Shown: positions 17,126 through 25,801 of the stretch, one piece after another
Layout: every line of letters begins with the position of its first letter
How positions within the stretch are numbered: position 1 is the first letter of the stretch
Source: Shewanella atlantica
Lineage (GTDB): Bacteria; Pseudomonadota; Gammaproteobacteria; Enterobacterales; Shewanellaceae
Direction of reading: 5' to 3'
Length of the DNA: 64,000 bases
NCBI RefSeq assembly: GCF_003966265.1
Contig: NZ_RXNV01000017.1
Span: 1 to 64,000 of the forward strand
Notes under the pieces: generated by a model
What the model saw: the letters and a program-made list of their open reading frames with translations, nothing else
Told to the model about the DNA's origin: nothing
The model's database searches: none
Translations under genes and position numbers: made by a program

Positions 17126-17342
17126 AGGTAGGCTCAGATATCGATGAAATTATAATAGTATCAGGAAGTCCTCAGTATAGGGGGTCATACTGCTTAGGCA
17201 ACCTATGGGGAGGGGCAAATTGACCAAACGGAACCTTTAGGGCAAATCGTTCCATCTGGCACTTATCTGTAATTTTGTTCCTGTCTAACCATAACGCGAG
17301 CCACCAATATAGGGTCATCAACACTCAGTATTGGAATATTCC

Positions 17343-17414
17343 ATGAACTTATCAGTGAGTCGTCGCAGTTTTGTTCAAACCTGTTTGATAGCGGCTTCCT
17401 GTGCCAGCCTTTAG
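17343..17414 (+). other. 23-codon mini-ORF resembling a truncated Tat signal peptide
   Basis: The ATG at 17343 opens MNLSVSRRSFVQTCLIAASC and stops with TAG at 17412-17414. The SRRSFV motif plus a hydrophobic helix is what a twin-arginine signal looks like. The stop overlaps the AGGAG site of the DJ-1 gene, whose frame is offset but open upstream through this whole segment. It is either a leader peptide or a signal peptide cut off from the DJ-1 gene by a frameshift. Confidence 0.4.
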
Positions 17415-17425
17415 GAGCAAGTGTA

Positions 17426-18142
17426 ATGATAGAATCGACAGAACAAATCTCTCCCACCGCCATAGGTTTAGATCCTGAAAAGCTCAATATCGGTATTTTT
17501 CTTTTTCCCGGCATGACCATGTTAGATGCATACGGGCCATTGCAGGTGTTGGCCGTTAGTCGGTTGTTCAACACTTTCACCTTTGCAAAATCCGCAGAGC
17601 CATTACCCTGCGATGCCAATGTGGCTCTGTTGCCGAACTATGGTTTTTCTGACTGTCCACCACTCGATGTGCTAATTGTTCCGGGTGGTGCTAATCCGAT
17701 TGCGCAGATAGAAGATGAGCAGGTCATCAGCTTTTTAAGCGCAGCAGGGGAACAGGCTAAATACGTGACATCTGTTTGTACAGGAGCACTGATCTTAGCT
17801 GAAACAGGCTTGTTAGATGGCTACAAATCAACGGTGCACTGGGCTTATGTTGAGTCCCTCAAGCGTTATAAGGAGGTCAGTTATGTCAATCAGCGTATCG
17901 TTAAAGACCGTAATCGGATCAGTGGTGGAGGGATCACCGCAGGCTTGGATTTTGCCTTAACATTGATAGCTGAAATCACGGGAGAACAGCACGGCAAGAC
18001 CATGGAGTTGCTGCTGGAGTATGATCCTGAGCCCCCCTTTCATACAGGTAATCACAATTTAGTAGGGGAGAAATTGAAGCAACAGGTTCAAGGGATGGTT
18101 CATCATATTGCGAAAGAGCTGTTTTTACCCTTACCTGAGTAG
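17426..18142 (+). CDS. DJ-1/PfpI-family protein (isonitrile hydratase-like)
   Basis: This 238-residue protein has a single DJ-1/PfpI domain. IGIFLFPGMTMLDAYGPLQV contains the acidic residue Asp34 typical of isocyanide-hydratase-like members. VLIVPGGAN and the nucleophile elbow TSVCTGA (Cys118) follow, and GGGITAGLDFAL lies near the end. Family activities include isocyanide hydration and glyoxalase or chaperone functions; which one applies here is not known. The start at 17426 has an excellent AGGAG with 8-nt spacing. A Tat-signal-like ORF lies immediately upstream in another frame. The divergent TetR gene is a likely regulator. Confidence 0.85.
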   Translation: MIESTEQISPTAIGLDPEKLNIGIFLFPGMTMLDAYGPLQVLAVSRLFNTFTFAKSAEPLPCDANVALLPNYGFSDCPPLDVLIVPGGANPIAQIEDEQVISFLSAAGEQAKYVTSVCTGALILAETGLLDGYKSTVHWAYVESLKRYKEVSYVNQRIVKDRNRISGGGITAGLDFALTLIAEITGEQHGKTMELLLEYDPEPPFHTGNHNLVGEKLKQQVQGMVHHIAKELFLPLPE

Positions 18143-18187
18143 ATAAACAACTAGTTTGAGTAATGAGCAACAGGGGCAGACTTATGT

Positions 18188-18232
18188 TTATCTGACCCTT
18201 TTTGGTCGTTAATGTCTGTAATGCTGTCTTTC
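18188..18232 (-). repeat. Dispersed repeat, copy 3 (diverged, partial)
   Basis: The minus strand reads GCGAAAGACAGCATTACAGA and then CATTAACGACCAAAAAGGGTC. This aligns with the 3' part of the repeat at 19846 (GAAAGGCAAGACTGCAGGCG, TTAATGACCAAAAGGGTC). It lies about 50 bp after the stop of the secreted duplicated-domain gene, on the same strand. Confidence 0.6.
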
Positions 18233-18280
18233 GCAGGCGTCTTTAATTGATTTGATTATTGTTACTTCTGGGCGGCCATA

Positions 18281-19558
18281 TTATTTGCGCCACACTTCTT
18301 GCAAGATCCCCCGGGTAAAATGATACTCAAGGGTTTTACCCTCGGCAATATCACACTGGATAGTGCCGAAGTCAGATCCTCTGCGGTCAAACCCCGTGCC
18401 GTCACAAAGATCTCCCATTAACACCCGTACACCACAAGCCGTCATTCCCCTAGACGACTTTCCTTGTAAGATAGCGTCTGCATCTATGCTGTTCCACAAT
18501 TTCTGACTCTGCATAAACTGCGAAGCTTGCTTAAACTCAGTTTCGCCCATGGAAAAGCGAGCCCCCTTGGGATAGAAGTTCAAACTGCGAAAATGATTGC
18601 GATGGGCGCTCATGCAATTGGAGTTATATTCTCTGACACTAACATCGCCGAATTTCAGTTGTTGCTCACGCCTGAGTTTATCCTTAGCCATTATGGTGGT
18701 TAGATAAGCATCCAACGTAGCCTTTTCTTCGGCCGACATTGGCTCGTTATCACTGCCAAGAATATCATCAAATTCGGCTAACCAGTCTTCGTCGTCATCT
18801 GACGGAGTCTCAGGTGAAACAGTATTCTGGCCCGTAATAATCGGATCCTGAACTGTCGGAGCCTCCTGTTGACTGGAAGAACGTGACTCAGGCTTTGCGA
18901 CTTGTTGCTGTTTGTCAAAATCAGCCTTATCGACAACTCTGCCATCCTTGTCGATATACCAGTCTTTAATATCAAAACTGCTGAGTATGCGGTCGGTAAA
19001 ATAGAACGCTATTTGGGTGCCATTGGTTTGGTACTCGGCCCATGAGTCCATAGTGCCGTCTTCATTTTCGCTGGCGTAGCCGTCGCTTGCATCCGTTCCC
19101 ATTAAAGACTGCACCCCGCACATGCTCATGCCGACAAGGGGCTCACCGAGGCGTACCGCCTGAATATCTGTTTCATTCCATAACTTGCGCTCTGTCATGA
19201 TACCGGCGTAGCGGTCGAAGTCGGCTAAGCTCAAGGTCTGGCGGAAATCATTCTCAAAGAAAACTTCACACACATATCCATCATTGATAACTAGCAAGTC
19301 AATATCACCGAAGGTGCTTTCCTTGGGGTCTCTGGCTGCTTCGACGCTGTCACAGGTGCCGTCGTCACTGTACTTAGCGCACTGCCAGTAACTGTCCTGC
19401 CAGATTACAATTTTGGGATTCCACGCTCGGTTTTTGTTAAACACCAGCGGCGTCGGTCCCGTCGCTTCTCCCTCGGTATTAGCCTGCGAATCCGCAACAT
19501 ACAGCGAGGCTGACAGACTGCAAGTCATGGCGAGGAGCCAAAGGCTAGCTTTGTTCAT
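18281..19558 (-). CDS. Secreted protein with two homologous domains, uncharacterised
   Basis: This is 425 residues with a signal peptide (MNKASLWLLAMTCSLSASLY, cleaved near SQA-NTE). It contains an internal duplication. LSLADFDRYAGIMTERKLWN then GMSMCGVQSLMG in the first half matches MGETEFKQASQFMQSQKLWN then GMTACGVRVLMG in the second half. Each repeat ends with a tyrosine-rich strand (IAFYFTDRIL, LEYHFTRGIL). The two domains are joined by an acidic linker with a Ser/Gln/Pro stretch. Conserved cysteines suggest one disulfide per domain. TTAGGAG precedes the ATG. No family was recognised. A diverged copy of the dispersed repeat lies just downstream. Confidence 0.7.
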   Translation of the reverse strand: MNKASLWLLAMTCSLSASLYVADSQANTEGEATGPTPLVFNKNRAWNPKIVIWQDSYWQCAKYSDDGTCDSVEAARDPKESTFGDIDLLVINDGYVCEVFFENDFRQTLSLADFDRYAGIMTERKLWNETDIQAVRLGEPLVGMSMCGVQSLMGTDASDGYASENEDGTMDSWAEYQTNGTQIAFYFTDRILSSFDIKDWYIDKDGRVVDKADFDKQQQVAKPESRSSSQQEAPTVQDPIITGQNTVSPETPSDDDEDWLAEFDDILGSDNEPMSAEEKATLDAYLTTIMAKDKLRREQQLKFGDVSVREYNSNCMSAHRNHFRSLNFYPKGARFSMGETEFKQASQFMQSQKLWNSIDADAILQGKSSRGMTACGVRVLMGDLCDGTGFDRRGSDFGTIQCDIAEGKTLEYHFTRGILQEVWRK

Positions 19559-19845
19559 TTTGATACTCCTAATTGGTAAAAAGTCAGCCTATTTGACCTG
19601 ATGTGACTTACTTCGGCCTAGTGTTGACGAAATTAATCTTCTGGCGTTCACTCGCGCCTTGATGGCCATATAATAGCTAGGAACTTGCCGCCGGATATTG
19701 ATCCCACCTAGATTAACAGAGATTTCACCCGCATATTTGGCGCAAAATATGGCCTAAGTATCAACCTCAAGTCACCTACTTAAGGGCTAAGTTTGTCTCT
19801 GATGTTCGATAAAGTAAGCGGGGGCAGCCCCCAGACCCTTTTGGT

Positions 19846-19922
19846 CATTAACGCCTGCAGTCTTGCCTTTCGCTGGAAATACCGTCGCCATCACCGTCCA
19901 TTTTAGTGCCGGGGTCGTTTCT
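19846..19922 (-). repeat. Dispersed repeat with calcium-loop-like tail, copy 4 (77 bp)
   Basis: It is a 75/77 match to 16401-16477. The minus strand reads RNDPGTKMDGDGDGISSERQ, then DCRR and stop. It starts about 65 bp after the stop of the HD-GYP gene, on the same strand. Confidence 0.85.
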
Positions 19923-19925
19923 TAT

Positions 19926-19950
19926 GTAGGAGCGGCTTTAGCCGCGAAGC
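19926..19950. repeat. REP hairpin GTAGGAGCGGCTTTAGCCGC
   Basis: GCGGCT / AGCCGC form a compact stem within the widespread GTAGGAGCGGCTTTAGCCGCG type of REP sequence. It lies 37 bp beyond the HD-GYP stop, between that gene and repeat copy 4, and could act as a transcript end. Confidence 0.7.
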
Positions 19951-19986
19951 TCAGAACCATATATTCCAATTGCTAAGATCCAGAAA

Positions 19987-22900
19987 TTAGCTCGCTAACT
20001 TCTGGGTTGGTGGTTGAAGATACTTAGATACATCGACTATATCTATCTGTTTAGGGTCGAGGAATTTGTGGGCATACTCAAGGTAGATGCCACTGGACAA
20101 GAATAGCTTAAATATCTCGATATCTAAGTGTTGGTCTAATGCCATCTTGTGCAATATATCTACGGCGACGCTGACTGGTTTCGCCTTCTTATAGGGCCTG
20201 TCTGCCGCTGTTAACGCCTCAAAGATATCCGCAACCACCAGGATGCGTTCAGGAATAGAGAGATCTTCTGCCGATAACTTACGTGGATAACCGCTCCCCT
20301 TTAAGGTTTCATGGTGGGTAGAAGCATAACGGGGAACCTTTGCCAACTCTGGCGGGAATGGCAAGTTCTCCAGCATTTTGATGGTGCTGGTGATGTGCTC
20401 ATTAATCTTAAATCTATCCTCAGTCGTCAGGGTTCCACGAGATATAGCCAGGTTATGTAACTCGCCCAGGTTGTATCTATGCTCAGGAATATCCATCTTG
20501 ATGCCGAACTTCTCATCAAACTGCACAGGAAAATCTCGTCTGATTATATGGTGCGGTTTATTGCACAGCAACGGCTCAACTACCGGCAGTTGGACTGTTT
20601 CTTCTGGCAGGTTAAGCTCCTCAACCGGCGATAAACCGAGTCGATCATCGAAGTAACGTAACCAGGTCTTTTCTGCTAATTGATGTAAGCGGTCGACATG
20701 ATCTTGGCTCATGAACTCACCCCCTACGTTGGCATTGGCGATAAATGCAAAGTCTTCGGTTAGCTGTTGCTGTTTCTTCTCTAACTCGGCTTTAAGCTGT
20801 TCTGCATTTTCAGGGGCTTGCGCCGACTGCTTTAGCTGTTCAATCTCCGCGTCACGCCATAACACTTCAAAGCGCATTCGGATCTCATGAATACGGTTAT
20901 AGATAGCTTCTAATTTACTTCCTTTATCAACAATATGCTCTGGCGTGGTGATCTTGCCGCAATCGTGTAACCAAGCTGCTATTCTGAACTCGCGCTGTTC
21001 ATCTTCTGTTTTTAGAGCAAAATCTTTAAATGGCGGCAGATCAGATTTAGAAATGGCTTCGACCAGCATAAGGCCGAGTTCGGGGACTCGGTTACAATGC
21101 CCCGCGGTATAGGGAGATTTATCATCGATCGCTTGTGCTATCAGGCGAATAAACGCCTCCATTAACTGCTTCTGCTCCTCTTCATACTGCTCAATAGCCG
21201 AGGACATCTCAACCAAAGAGTTAGCTAAATCATCAATCTCCTCAATGTAGGTATCAACTTTTACCACCTCTTTATAGCGGCGATTTTTGAGCTTTTCGTT
21301 CTCGATTCCCAGAGCCTTAATTGGATTAATAATCGGTGAGGCAAACACCCAAGATACCGGTAAAATCAGTAGCAGACAGCCGATAGTGATCAGTATAGAT
21401 TTTTGTACTTTACTGTTGCTCGATGCCAATAACACTTCTGCAGGAACGATTATCGCAAACTTATCTTGCATCAATTCATTATTACTACTGCCAAACGAGG
21501 TGACATAGATAAACTGATCAAACCCGTTTAGCTCGGTTCGGATCAGCTGGTTCTGAACCTTGGAATCGCCAGCCATATCCACCAGAAGCTCATAAGGTAC
21601 AGTTCCTTGAGTGGTAAAGGTTTGCTGTTCCCCTTTAGCAAGCCATTTTTTCTCAAGGGCGGCTCTTTGCTCTGGAGTGATATTTGCAATCGCTTGGTTA
21701 ATAATGCTGACTAATGGCTTATTTTTCTCCTGCACCACCATATGTAATCCTGTGGGGACCTCGGATGAGCCAAATCCGACCGTTTCATGGTACTTCAGAC
21801 CATCAATAAAATAGCTTTGCGCGGTATGGTGCAAGATGATGCTATTATCTAACGCCCCATAGACATCACCATTTTCAACGGCCTGCAAGATCGCCTGTGT
21901 CGAGGCCAACTCGACCACCTCTATATCGGGAAACTCTTGCTTAACAACCGGAATGACCGACCAACCTGTAGGAATAGCTAACCGTTTCCCTTTTAACTGC
22001 GCTAAGTCAGTTATTGTTTTCACATCAGGGCGTGTGACTACAGCATAATTCAGATCCAGAAAGGGATCGGTGAAGGTTCCTAATGCTTTATTACTAGCGG
22101 TTCGCATGACCGAGTGTAATATGTCGATATCTTCTCTGTGATACCTATCGACCAGTTCATTCCAGGTAAAACCATTCACAAAGGTAAACTCTAATCCTGT
22201 CATTTCGGCCACGATATTCATAACGTCGATGCTGTACCCCTGAGGTTGCCCGGAGATGGCAAAATCAATGGGGACCCAATCTGTCTCGTTAGATATGATG
22301 AGTTCTGAGGTACTATCGATTAACTTACGCTGAGCAGGTGTTAATGGCAGTGGGAGTCCGCTCGGGATCGTAATCTGTGGTTGTGTCTCACGATTAGAGG
22401 CAATTAACTCGCCACTGGTCTTATATAGATAGACTTCGCTGAGAGACTGGTCTGCGCCTTGAGCAATCAAGTGTTCATTTAATGTTGATAGTGCGATATC
22501 AACCGCTAAAACTGCGCCGGTTTCGGGTAATTTTATTGAATATGTCTGCCCCGGAGCCTGTAGGTGCTGAAATAGATAGGGTTCACTTTTACTTACCGTT
22601 TGTTCGCTCGCATCGACGAACCAGGGTCTTTGGCTTGCGTCATATTCGCTGGGCTGCGATCTGGCTGTTCGGACATTAAAATCTTTATTTAAATATTGAT
22701 ATAACTGCTTTCTTTGCTCACCTTCTCCACTAATCGTGATGGAAACCCAACGGTCTTGATGTGAAGCCTGAAGTTGTGCGCGAATAATGGGATGGGCGTC
22801 GAGATTAATAAGCTCATAGAAATCCCCGTTCTCAAGACCAACATAGATGGCATAAAACAGCGGGGTTGAACGCATAACTTCTGCGAAGGTCTTTATTGAT

Positions 22901-23175
22901 TCGTTATTAAAGCTTTCCTCGACAACCAGGTTATCGAAACTGGCTAATAGCTTAGTGGCATTCTTGGCTTGGGTATCAATCTGAGTAAGGTAGTTGCTGG
23001 TGTTGTCCGCCGCTTGACCGTAGTATTTAAGTGCAGATTCGGTGGTAAGGCTTTTACTAAAATAGAACTGCAAACCAATAGCGATGGCAGCAGTTAAAAA
23101 GGTGGCTAAAATGAAGATACCAACAACCGTGAACCTAATCGTAAATCGCTTCTGAGCGGTTAACTCACTTACCAT
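19987..23175 (-). CDS. Membrane HD-GYP protein with Cache-like and SBP3 sensor domains (probable c-di-GMP phosphodiesterase)
   Basis: About 1062 residues from the ATG at 23175 (AGGA 8 nt upstream). The order is: transmembrane helix near 20-38; a Cache-like periplasmic domain to about 290; a periplasmic solute-binding family 3 domain (about 300-520; WVPIDFAISGQPQGYSIDV, GKRLAIPTGWS); a second transmembrane helix near 600; a HAMP-like linker; and an HD-GYP domain. The catalytic pieces HDCGK (about 737) and HHETLKGSGYP (about 955) are separated by an unusually long insert of about 170 residues. HD-GYP domains hydrolyse cyclic-di-GMP, so this should link a small periplasmic ligand to c-di-GMP level. 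It is a single gene, followed by a REP hairpin and repeat copy 4. Confidence 0.9.
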   Translation of the reverse strand: MVSELTAQKRFTIRFTVVGIFILATFLTAAIAIGLQFYFSKSLTTESALKYYGQAADNTSNYLTQIDTQAKNATKLLASFDNLVVEESFNNESIKTFAEVMRSTPLFYAIYVGLENGDFYELINLDAHPIIRAQLQASHQDRWVSITISGEGEQRKQLYQYLNKDFNVRTARSQPSEYDASQRPWFVDASEQTVSKSEPYLFQHLQAPGQTYSIKLPETGAVLAVDIALSTLNEHLIAQGADQSLSEVYLYKTSGELIASNRETQPQITIPSGLPLPLTPAQRKLIDSTSELIISNETDWVPIDFAISGQPQGYSIDVMNIVAEMTGLEFTFVNGFTWNELVDRYHREDIDILHSVMRTASNKALGTFTDPFLDLNYAVVTRPDVKTITDLAQLKGKRLAIPTGWSVIPVVKQEFPDIEVVELASTQAILQAVENGDVYGALDNSIILHHTAQSYFIDGLKYHETVGFGSSEVPTGLHMVVQEKNKPLVSIINQAIANITPEQRAALEKKWLAKGEQQTFTTQGTVPYELLVDMAGDSKVQNQLIRTELNGFDQFIYVTSFGSSNNELMQDKFAIIVPAEVLLASSNSKVQKSILITIGCLLLILPVSWVFASPIINPIKALGIENEKLKNRRYKEVVKVDTYIEEIDDLANSLVEMSSAIEQYEEEQKQLMEAFIRLIAQAIDDKSPYTAGHCNRVPELGLMLVEAISKSDLPPFKDFALKTEDEQREFRIAAWLHDCGKITTPEHIVDKGSKLEAIYNRIHEIRMRFEVLWRDAEIEQLKQSAQAPENAEQLKAELEKKQQQLTEDFAFIANANVGGEFMSQDHVDRLHQLAEKTWLRYFDDRLGLSPVEELNLPEETVQLPVVEPLLCNKPHHIIRRDFPVQFDEKFGIKMDIPEHRYNLGELHNLAISRGTLTTEDRFKINEHITSTIKMLENLPFPPELAKVPRYASTHHETLKGSGYPRKLSAEDLSIPERILVVADIFEALTAADRPYKKAKPVSVAVDILHKMALDQHLDIEIFKLFLSSGIYLEYAHKFLDPKQIDIVDVSKYLQPPTQKLAS

Positions 23176-23325
23176 AATACATCCTATATACAATAAAGCT
23201 CCAAGAGTCTTAGTGTATATGGCCGAGCCTTCAAGTCAACCAGTCTCAATGTTTACTAGATAATATCCCTAGCTTATTCATGGGGATAACATCATTCATC
23301 TATGTGTCGCGGAATCTAACCTCTG

Positions 23326-23345
23326 GGGGCAGAATAAACTGCCCC
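23326..23345 (-). terminator. Hairpin downstream of opine dehydrogenase gene
   Basis: GGGGCAG / CTGCCCC form a perfect 7-bp stem with a 6-nt loop, about 33 bp past the stop of the minus-strand gene. The minus-side tail is not T-rich, so intrinsic termination may be weak. The plus-side tail (TCATATTTT) is better. Confidence 0.5.
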
Positions 23346-23377
23346 TCATATTTTAAGCTCTGTTCTTACGCTAAGTG

Positions 23378-24571
23378 CTAATGCTCTGTGCTGATGCTGG
23401 AACTGCCAAAGCGGTCGTTGTCGACTTTTTCTACCTCAACAAAGTGCAATAACTCTTCTCTGGTTAGCTCGTCTAGACCTAAAGAGGCTAACGTTCTGCC
23501 CTCTTCGTAAAAATCTCTTTCTAAAATGCCGCCACACATCTCGATCAAACGATTACACTCAGGCATGTTAATGCCTAACTTTTCACCCAGTGAGGATAAT
23601 AAAACCAGCCCCATAGGCACATCCTCAGTGACGTATCTATTATCGAAACTATAAGGACCAGGGGGCGACGAGATTTTATAGCTTTCAAATACTTCTTTGG
23701 GGTCGCGATTAAGGTCTTTTTCATTTCTGAATAAGCATGCTTCCAGGTAGGGGATGGGTTTACACCCCAGCGCACTTAATACCGCCATTTTCTCAGCGTC
23801 CAACTTTTCTATCATCAGCCATGCCATTTCAGTTGAAAGTGCATCCCTGTACATATAGGGAACTTCATCGGGATGATGTTTTGCACAGTACTCGAGCATG
23901 GGATACATCACATACTGACCCACTGTGTGAACAATGATATTGGGGTTATGCAGTGCGGATTCGAATATATGTTTTCGAACGCTATCCATTTCAATGTTGT
24001 AGGCAGGGAACAAGCGAGACGCAATGGTCATCCCTTCAGCCGCTCTGGTAGCGGGGAAAAATGAGAGTGAATTTCTGGTATTTTTAAACAAGACTTTTAC
24101 TGTGCCTGGTTCAACGACTCTTGCGTCATTAGGGGTTGATTCCCCCTCGGCAAATATTGGATTATTATCGCAAAATTTATTATAGAAAATACTGCCTGCA
24201 TACCCCGGAATTGAGATTACTAATTGGTCATCCTCAAAATATTTTGCGATTCTTTTGGCTAAAGCCGGATGGTATGTCGTTTGGATAAAAATCATGATTA
24301 CATCAGCCCCCTCTATCGCTTCTTTAGGGTCTCGGGTAATCGATTCTAAAGGCTGAAAGGTTTTCTCTGCATCATCACCGCTATCTGTAAAGTGTCCTTT
24401 TTTTGTGTTGTCGATACAGTATATTCCTCTGTTTTTGACCATAGCTTCAAAATGGTCATCATGAGCAATACGGTTTGAGGTCTTCAATATTTTTACTTTA
24501 TGTCCCGCCTCTGCAGCCATAAACGCACAAGCAGAACCAGCATTGCCAGCTCCAATTATGGTAATTTTCAT
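23378..24571 (-). CDS. Octopine/opine-dehydrogenase-family NAD(P)-dependent oxidoreductase
   Basis: This is 397 residues from the ATG at 24571, which has AAGGAAG upstream; the longer frame adds an unsupported N terminus. A Rossmann nucleotide-binding motif starts the protein (ITIIGAGNAGSACAFMAAEA). A C-terminal helical opine-dehydrogenase domain contains HNPNIIVHTVGQ, where the conserved histidine of this fold sits. Opine dehydrogenases reductively couple an amino acid to a keto acid and regenerate NAD+. The substrate here is unknown. Two FNR-like boxes lie upstream (24724-24737 and 24869-24882), suggesting oxygen control. It is separate from neighbouring genes. Confidence 0.85.
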   Translation of the reverse strand: MKITIIGAGNAGSACAFMAAEAGHKVKILKTSNRIAHDDHFEAMVKNRGIYCIDNTKKGHFTDSGDDAEKTFQPLESITRDPKEAIEGADVIMIFIQTTYHPALAKRIAKYFEDDQLVISIPGYAGSIFYNKFCDNNPIFAEGESTPNDARVVEPGTVKVLFKNTRNSLSFFPATRAAEGMTIASRLFPAYNIEMDSVRKHIFESALHNPNIIVHTVGQYVMYPMLEYCAKHHPDEVPYMYRDALSTEMAWLMIEKLDAEKMAVLSALGCKPIPYLEACLFRNEKDLNRDPKEVFESYKISSPPGPYSFDNRYVTEDVPMGLVLLSSLGEKLGINMPECNRLIEMCGGILERDFYEEGRTLASLGLDELTREELLHFVEVEKVDNDRFGSSSISTEH

Positions 24572-24874
24572 TTTCTCTTCCTTTTTTATTTTGGCTGTCA
24601 CCAAAAATGTCTCGAAAAACAATCCATTGAAAATTTAAAACAGTGAAACTGTGGAGATGTGAAAAAATAGAAATGTAGAGATGCCGCTTTAGAGCAGTTG
24701 CCTAAAACGTTGATAAAGCTTAAATGATTTTAATCACTCCAAGCAGTCATCAATCTTGCAATCAAGCGCACTAAAGTTGTCAGCGTTGATTTTTTGAGCA
24801 CATTATAGCCTGTATCAATGTGCTCGTCACAAAACAGTAACAAATGGGGGGAGTTAACTTAATGTTTTTTGATA
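24572..24874. promoter_or_regulatory. Upstream region of opine dehydrogenase with two FNR-like boxes
   Basis: ATGATTTTAATCAC (24724-24737) differs from TTGAT-N4-ATCAA at the two outer positions only. TTGATATTAATCAA (24869-24882) is a perfect match but overlaps the last codons of the upstream gene and lies about 300 bp from the opine dehydrogenase start. Nothing else is recognisable. Confidence 0.4.
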
Positions 24875-25573
24875 TTAATCAAACAGTTCATCGAGTCGGT
24901 AGTATTGGAGCTTGCTGTCCGGTGATGCGCTATTAACTTGAGTGCTTTCCACGGCAGTGGTTTGAATTGCGATTCGGCACATCTTGCTGGCGACTTGTTT
25001 GCCTGTGATGGGGCGATATTTTGTGAGGCCCGGGAGCTTGCACAGCAGTGGTAGCAGGGCACTTGCGATTTTTTCGCCGAGGCGAAAGTCTTGTCGCTCG
25101 CCTAATAGCAGTGAGGGATGAATGATGCTGGTGTTGGGGAAGTTAAGGGCTTTAACTTGGGTTTCAAGCTCACCTTTCATCTTCAGGTAGGCACTATTGC
25201 TCTTAGGGTTGGCACCACTCGATGAGACCAGCAGGTAGTGGCTGACACCATTGTTTAAGGCAAGCTTTGCGCCGCGGTATTGATAGTCGACATCGACAAG
25301 GCGTTGGTTTTCGATGGAGCCGGCGAGCTTCAATGTAGTGCCTAAGCAGGAACAGAGAATATCGGCCTTAAAGGCGTTGGCGTACTCTTCCAAGCGTTCG
25401 AAGTTAACCACGTGGTTGGTTATCTTGTTCGAACCATTTTTATTACTATCTATCTCAATTGGTCTGCGGGTTATGGCGATTACCTCATCTATTAGAGGTG
25501 CAAGACATAGCTGTTCAACAAGCTCACGGCCTACTACGCCGGTTGCGCCCAGTACTATTGCTGTTTGTCCCAT
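24875..25573 (-). CDS. NAD(P)H-binding atypical SDR protein (HTATIP2/NmrA-like)
   Basis: This 232-residue protein has an N-terminal Rossmann motif, GATGVVGRELVEQL (residues about 9-22). DILCSCLGTTLKLAGS and LLVSSSGANPKSNSAYLKMK follow, with SSSGA and YLKMKGE taking the roles of the Ser and YxxxK catalytic residues of short-chain dehydrogenases. NTSIIHPSLLLGER is the conserved C-terminal segment of the HTATIP2/YwnB-like group. It is probably cytoplasmic. The substrate is unknown and no operon partner is evident. Confidence 0.8.
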   Translation of the reverse strand: MGQTAIVLGATGVVGRELVEQLCLAPLIDEVIAITRRPIEIDSNKNGSNKITNHVVNFERLEEYANAFKADILCSCLGTTLKLAGSIENQRLVDVDYQYRGAKLALNNGVSHYLLVSSSGANPKSNSAYLKMKGELETQVKALNFPNTSIIHPSLLLGERQDFRLGEKIASALLPLLCKLPGLTKYRPITGKQVASKMCRIAIQTTAVESTQVNSASPDSKLQYYRLDELFD

Positions 25574-25741
25574 AGTCAGTCCAATTGTTGCTTTAAGTTG
25601 TTTTTATCATACGCCTTTATGATAAAACTGTTTACCCCTTATAGCTCAGACCGGCAGTGTTTTGGACCTGTGTAATTAGCAGATGTCACGAGAAGCTGGG
25701 AGCTTGATTAGTGGGGGGAGTTGATAGGCTAAGTTGAACTT

Positions 25742-25758
25742 GGGGCCTGTTTGGCCCC
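25742..25758 (-). terminator. GC-rich hairpin GGGGCC-TGTTT-GGCCCC
   Basis: It is a perfect 6-bp GC stem about 44 bp past the stop of the DUF2999 gene on the minus strand. It is a plausible transcript end, though the tail has few T residues. Confidence 0.55.
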
Positions 25759-25801
25759 TGATTCAGCGGATCTATATCTGCTCATCTGAATATGAGGAGG
25801 C

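Larger units (their letters stand above)
19559..19986. other. Intergenic region with dispersed repeat copy 4 and a REP hairpin
   Basis: Repeat copy 4 lies at 19846-19922, preceded by the hairpin GGGGGC-A-GCCCCC near 19820-19832. Next to it is the REP hairpin at 19926-19950. Bases 19559-19810 show only the promoter side of the secreted protein gene and nothing further. Confidence 0.6.

Noticed and set aside
17263..17619. 118-codon minus-strand ORF overlapping the DJ-1 start
   Set aside because: It lies opposite the conserved DJ-1 N-terminal motif and the strong AGGAG start, and no family is recognisable.
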